Shown here in pieces: positions 4,565-5,240 of a DNA stretch of 5,240 nt. Every line of letters begins with the position of its first letter. Within the stretch, counting starts at the first letter, position 1. The notes under the pieces were generated by a model. It was not told the DNA's origin, did no database searches, and saw only the letters and a list, made by a program, of their open reading frames with translations. The position numbers were made by a program, and so were the translations under genes. The stretch is from assembly GCA_014378805.1 (NCBI GenBank), contig JACMMY010000220.1:1-5240 (forward strand), read 5' to 3'. This DNA is from Moraxellaceae bacterium (lineage in GTDB: Bacteria > Pseudomonadota > Gammaproteobacteria > Pseudomonadales > Moraxellaceae).

Positions 4565-5240
4565 CTAAGCCGCATCTTCTTCATCATCTGTACTTGAAAT
4601 ACCCAACTCTTTGAGTTTACGGGTTAAGGTATTACGCCCCCAACCCAGTAATTCTGAAGCCAAACGTTTCTTACCCTGGCTATGCTCTAGTGCTGCCAAA
4701 ATCATGACACGTTCAAACATGGGCGTCGCAGTATTTAAAATTTGCTGTTCACCGTTCATCAGATGTTGCTTCGCCCATAAACTCAACGCAGCATCCCATT
4801 CAAGTGATGAATGACCTAGCGACACTTGCGGTTGTCCAGCAATCATTCCTTCAACTTTTACCGCAGTATGTGATTGCGTCATACTGGGTGAACGAAGTTC
4901 AGGCGGCAGGTCGGTAAGTAATACTTCACGACTGCTTGCCATCACGGTTAGCCAACGACAGGCATTTTCTAACTGACGCACATTTCCCGGCCAAGGTAAT
5001 TGTTGGAGGAAAGCCGCTGTTTCACTACGCAGTTGTTTAGGTTCGACAGACAACTCATGTCCAGCACGTTGCAAAAAGTGTTCAGCCAGCATTGGGATGT
5101 CTTCGCTGCGATCACGTAAGCGCGGTATATGAATTCGAATAACATTCAAACGATGGTACAAATCCTCACGGAACTTACCTTCAGCGACCAATTTTTCTAA
5201 ATTCTGGTGCGTTGCCGCGATAATGCGCACGTCCACATGA
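4565..5240 (-). CDS. glnG: Nitrogen regulation response regulator NtrC, C-terminal part
   Basis: NtrC (NRI) is the sigma54-dependent activator that switches on glnA and nitrogen-scavenging genes when phosphorylated by NtrB (GlnL). Only the last 224 residues are in the window; the receiver domain and the Walker A and GAFTGA motifs lie beyond the right edge. Visible residues (window numbering): VDVRIIAATHQNLEKLV (2-18), the strand-and-helix region after Walker B; GKFREDLYHRLNVIRIHIPRLRDR (21-44), carrying the arginine fingers and the sigma54-activator block; and LPWPGNVRQLENACRWL (81-97), the sensor II motif. A variable linker covers about 115-170. Residues 176-213 form a Fis-type helix-turn-helix ending in SELLGWGRNTLTRKLKELG. 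A short acidic tail (DDEEDAA) closes the protein. RQLENACRWLTVMA and the final LGWGRNTLTRKLKELG distinguish NtrC from other sigma54 activators such as AtoC or ZraR. The frame is intact; stop codon TAG (4565-4567), with the shared terminator just beyond. Confidence 0.93.
   Translation of the reverse strand, partial: HVDVRIIAATHQNLEKLVAEGKFREDLYHRLNVIRIHIPRLRDRSEDIPMLAEHFLQRAGHELSVEPKQLRSETAAFLQQLPWPGNVRQLENACRWLTVMASSREVLLTDLPPELRSPSMTQSHTAVKVEGMIAGQPQVSLGHSSLEWDAALSLWAKQHLMNGEQQILNTATPMFERVMILAALEHSQGKKRLASELLGWGRNTLTRKLKELGISSTDDEEDAA

Noticed and set aside
4611..4814. Plus-strand frame opposite ntrC
   Set aside because: Antisense shadow of the well-supported NtrC coding sequence.

Overview
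The window looks like chromosomal DNA of a gamma-proteobacterium, most probably Acinetobacter or a close relative in Moraxellaceae. This rests on the moderately low GC, the codon use, and the character of the LipA, DapD and NtrC proteins; it is an inference made without a database search. Most of the window is core metabolism and regulation, and no mobile element, CRISPR array or defence locus is visible.

Layout from left to right. The window opens inside lipA (lipoyl synthase, last ~100 codons). Next comes a small, AT-rich hypothetical gene (332-664) with an unusual GDPPMG motif. A two-gene transport unit follows: a small DUF3311-type membrane protein (760-1017) whose stop codon overlaps the start of a 13-helix sodium:solute-symporter-family permease (1017-2561). 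This pairing is known from MctP/YhjB-like monocarboxylate transporters. An imperfect hairpin at 2617-2664 probably ends that unit. dapD (tetrahydrodipicolinate N-succinyltransferase, lysine/meso-diaminopimelate pathway) runs from 2770 to 3594. It is followed after 37 bp by an unrecognised 138-residue, histidine-rich protein that starts at TTG.

The right-hand part holds a tRNA-Leu(UAG) gene at 4145-4229, with an extended -10 promoter, two short hairpins in its trailer and a strong intrinsic terminator at 4271-4299. The stretch 4300-4564 has no confident gene. It contains a doubtful 38-codon ORF and a second strong terminator (4503-4539), which also serves the convergent gene on the minus strand. 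That gene, 4565-5240, is the C-terminal part of the nitrogen regulator NtrC (glnG).

The genes do not form one obvious pathway. Lipoylation, carboxylate uptake, lysine/cell-wall precursor synthesis, a leucine tRNA and nitrogen control sit next to each other as separate transcription units. I do not see a convincing new biological system. The points most worth a second look are the two unrecognised small proteins (332-664 and 3632-4048), the altered sodium-site residues of the symporter, and the region between the two terminators at 4300-4502.
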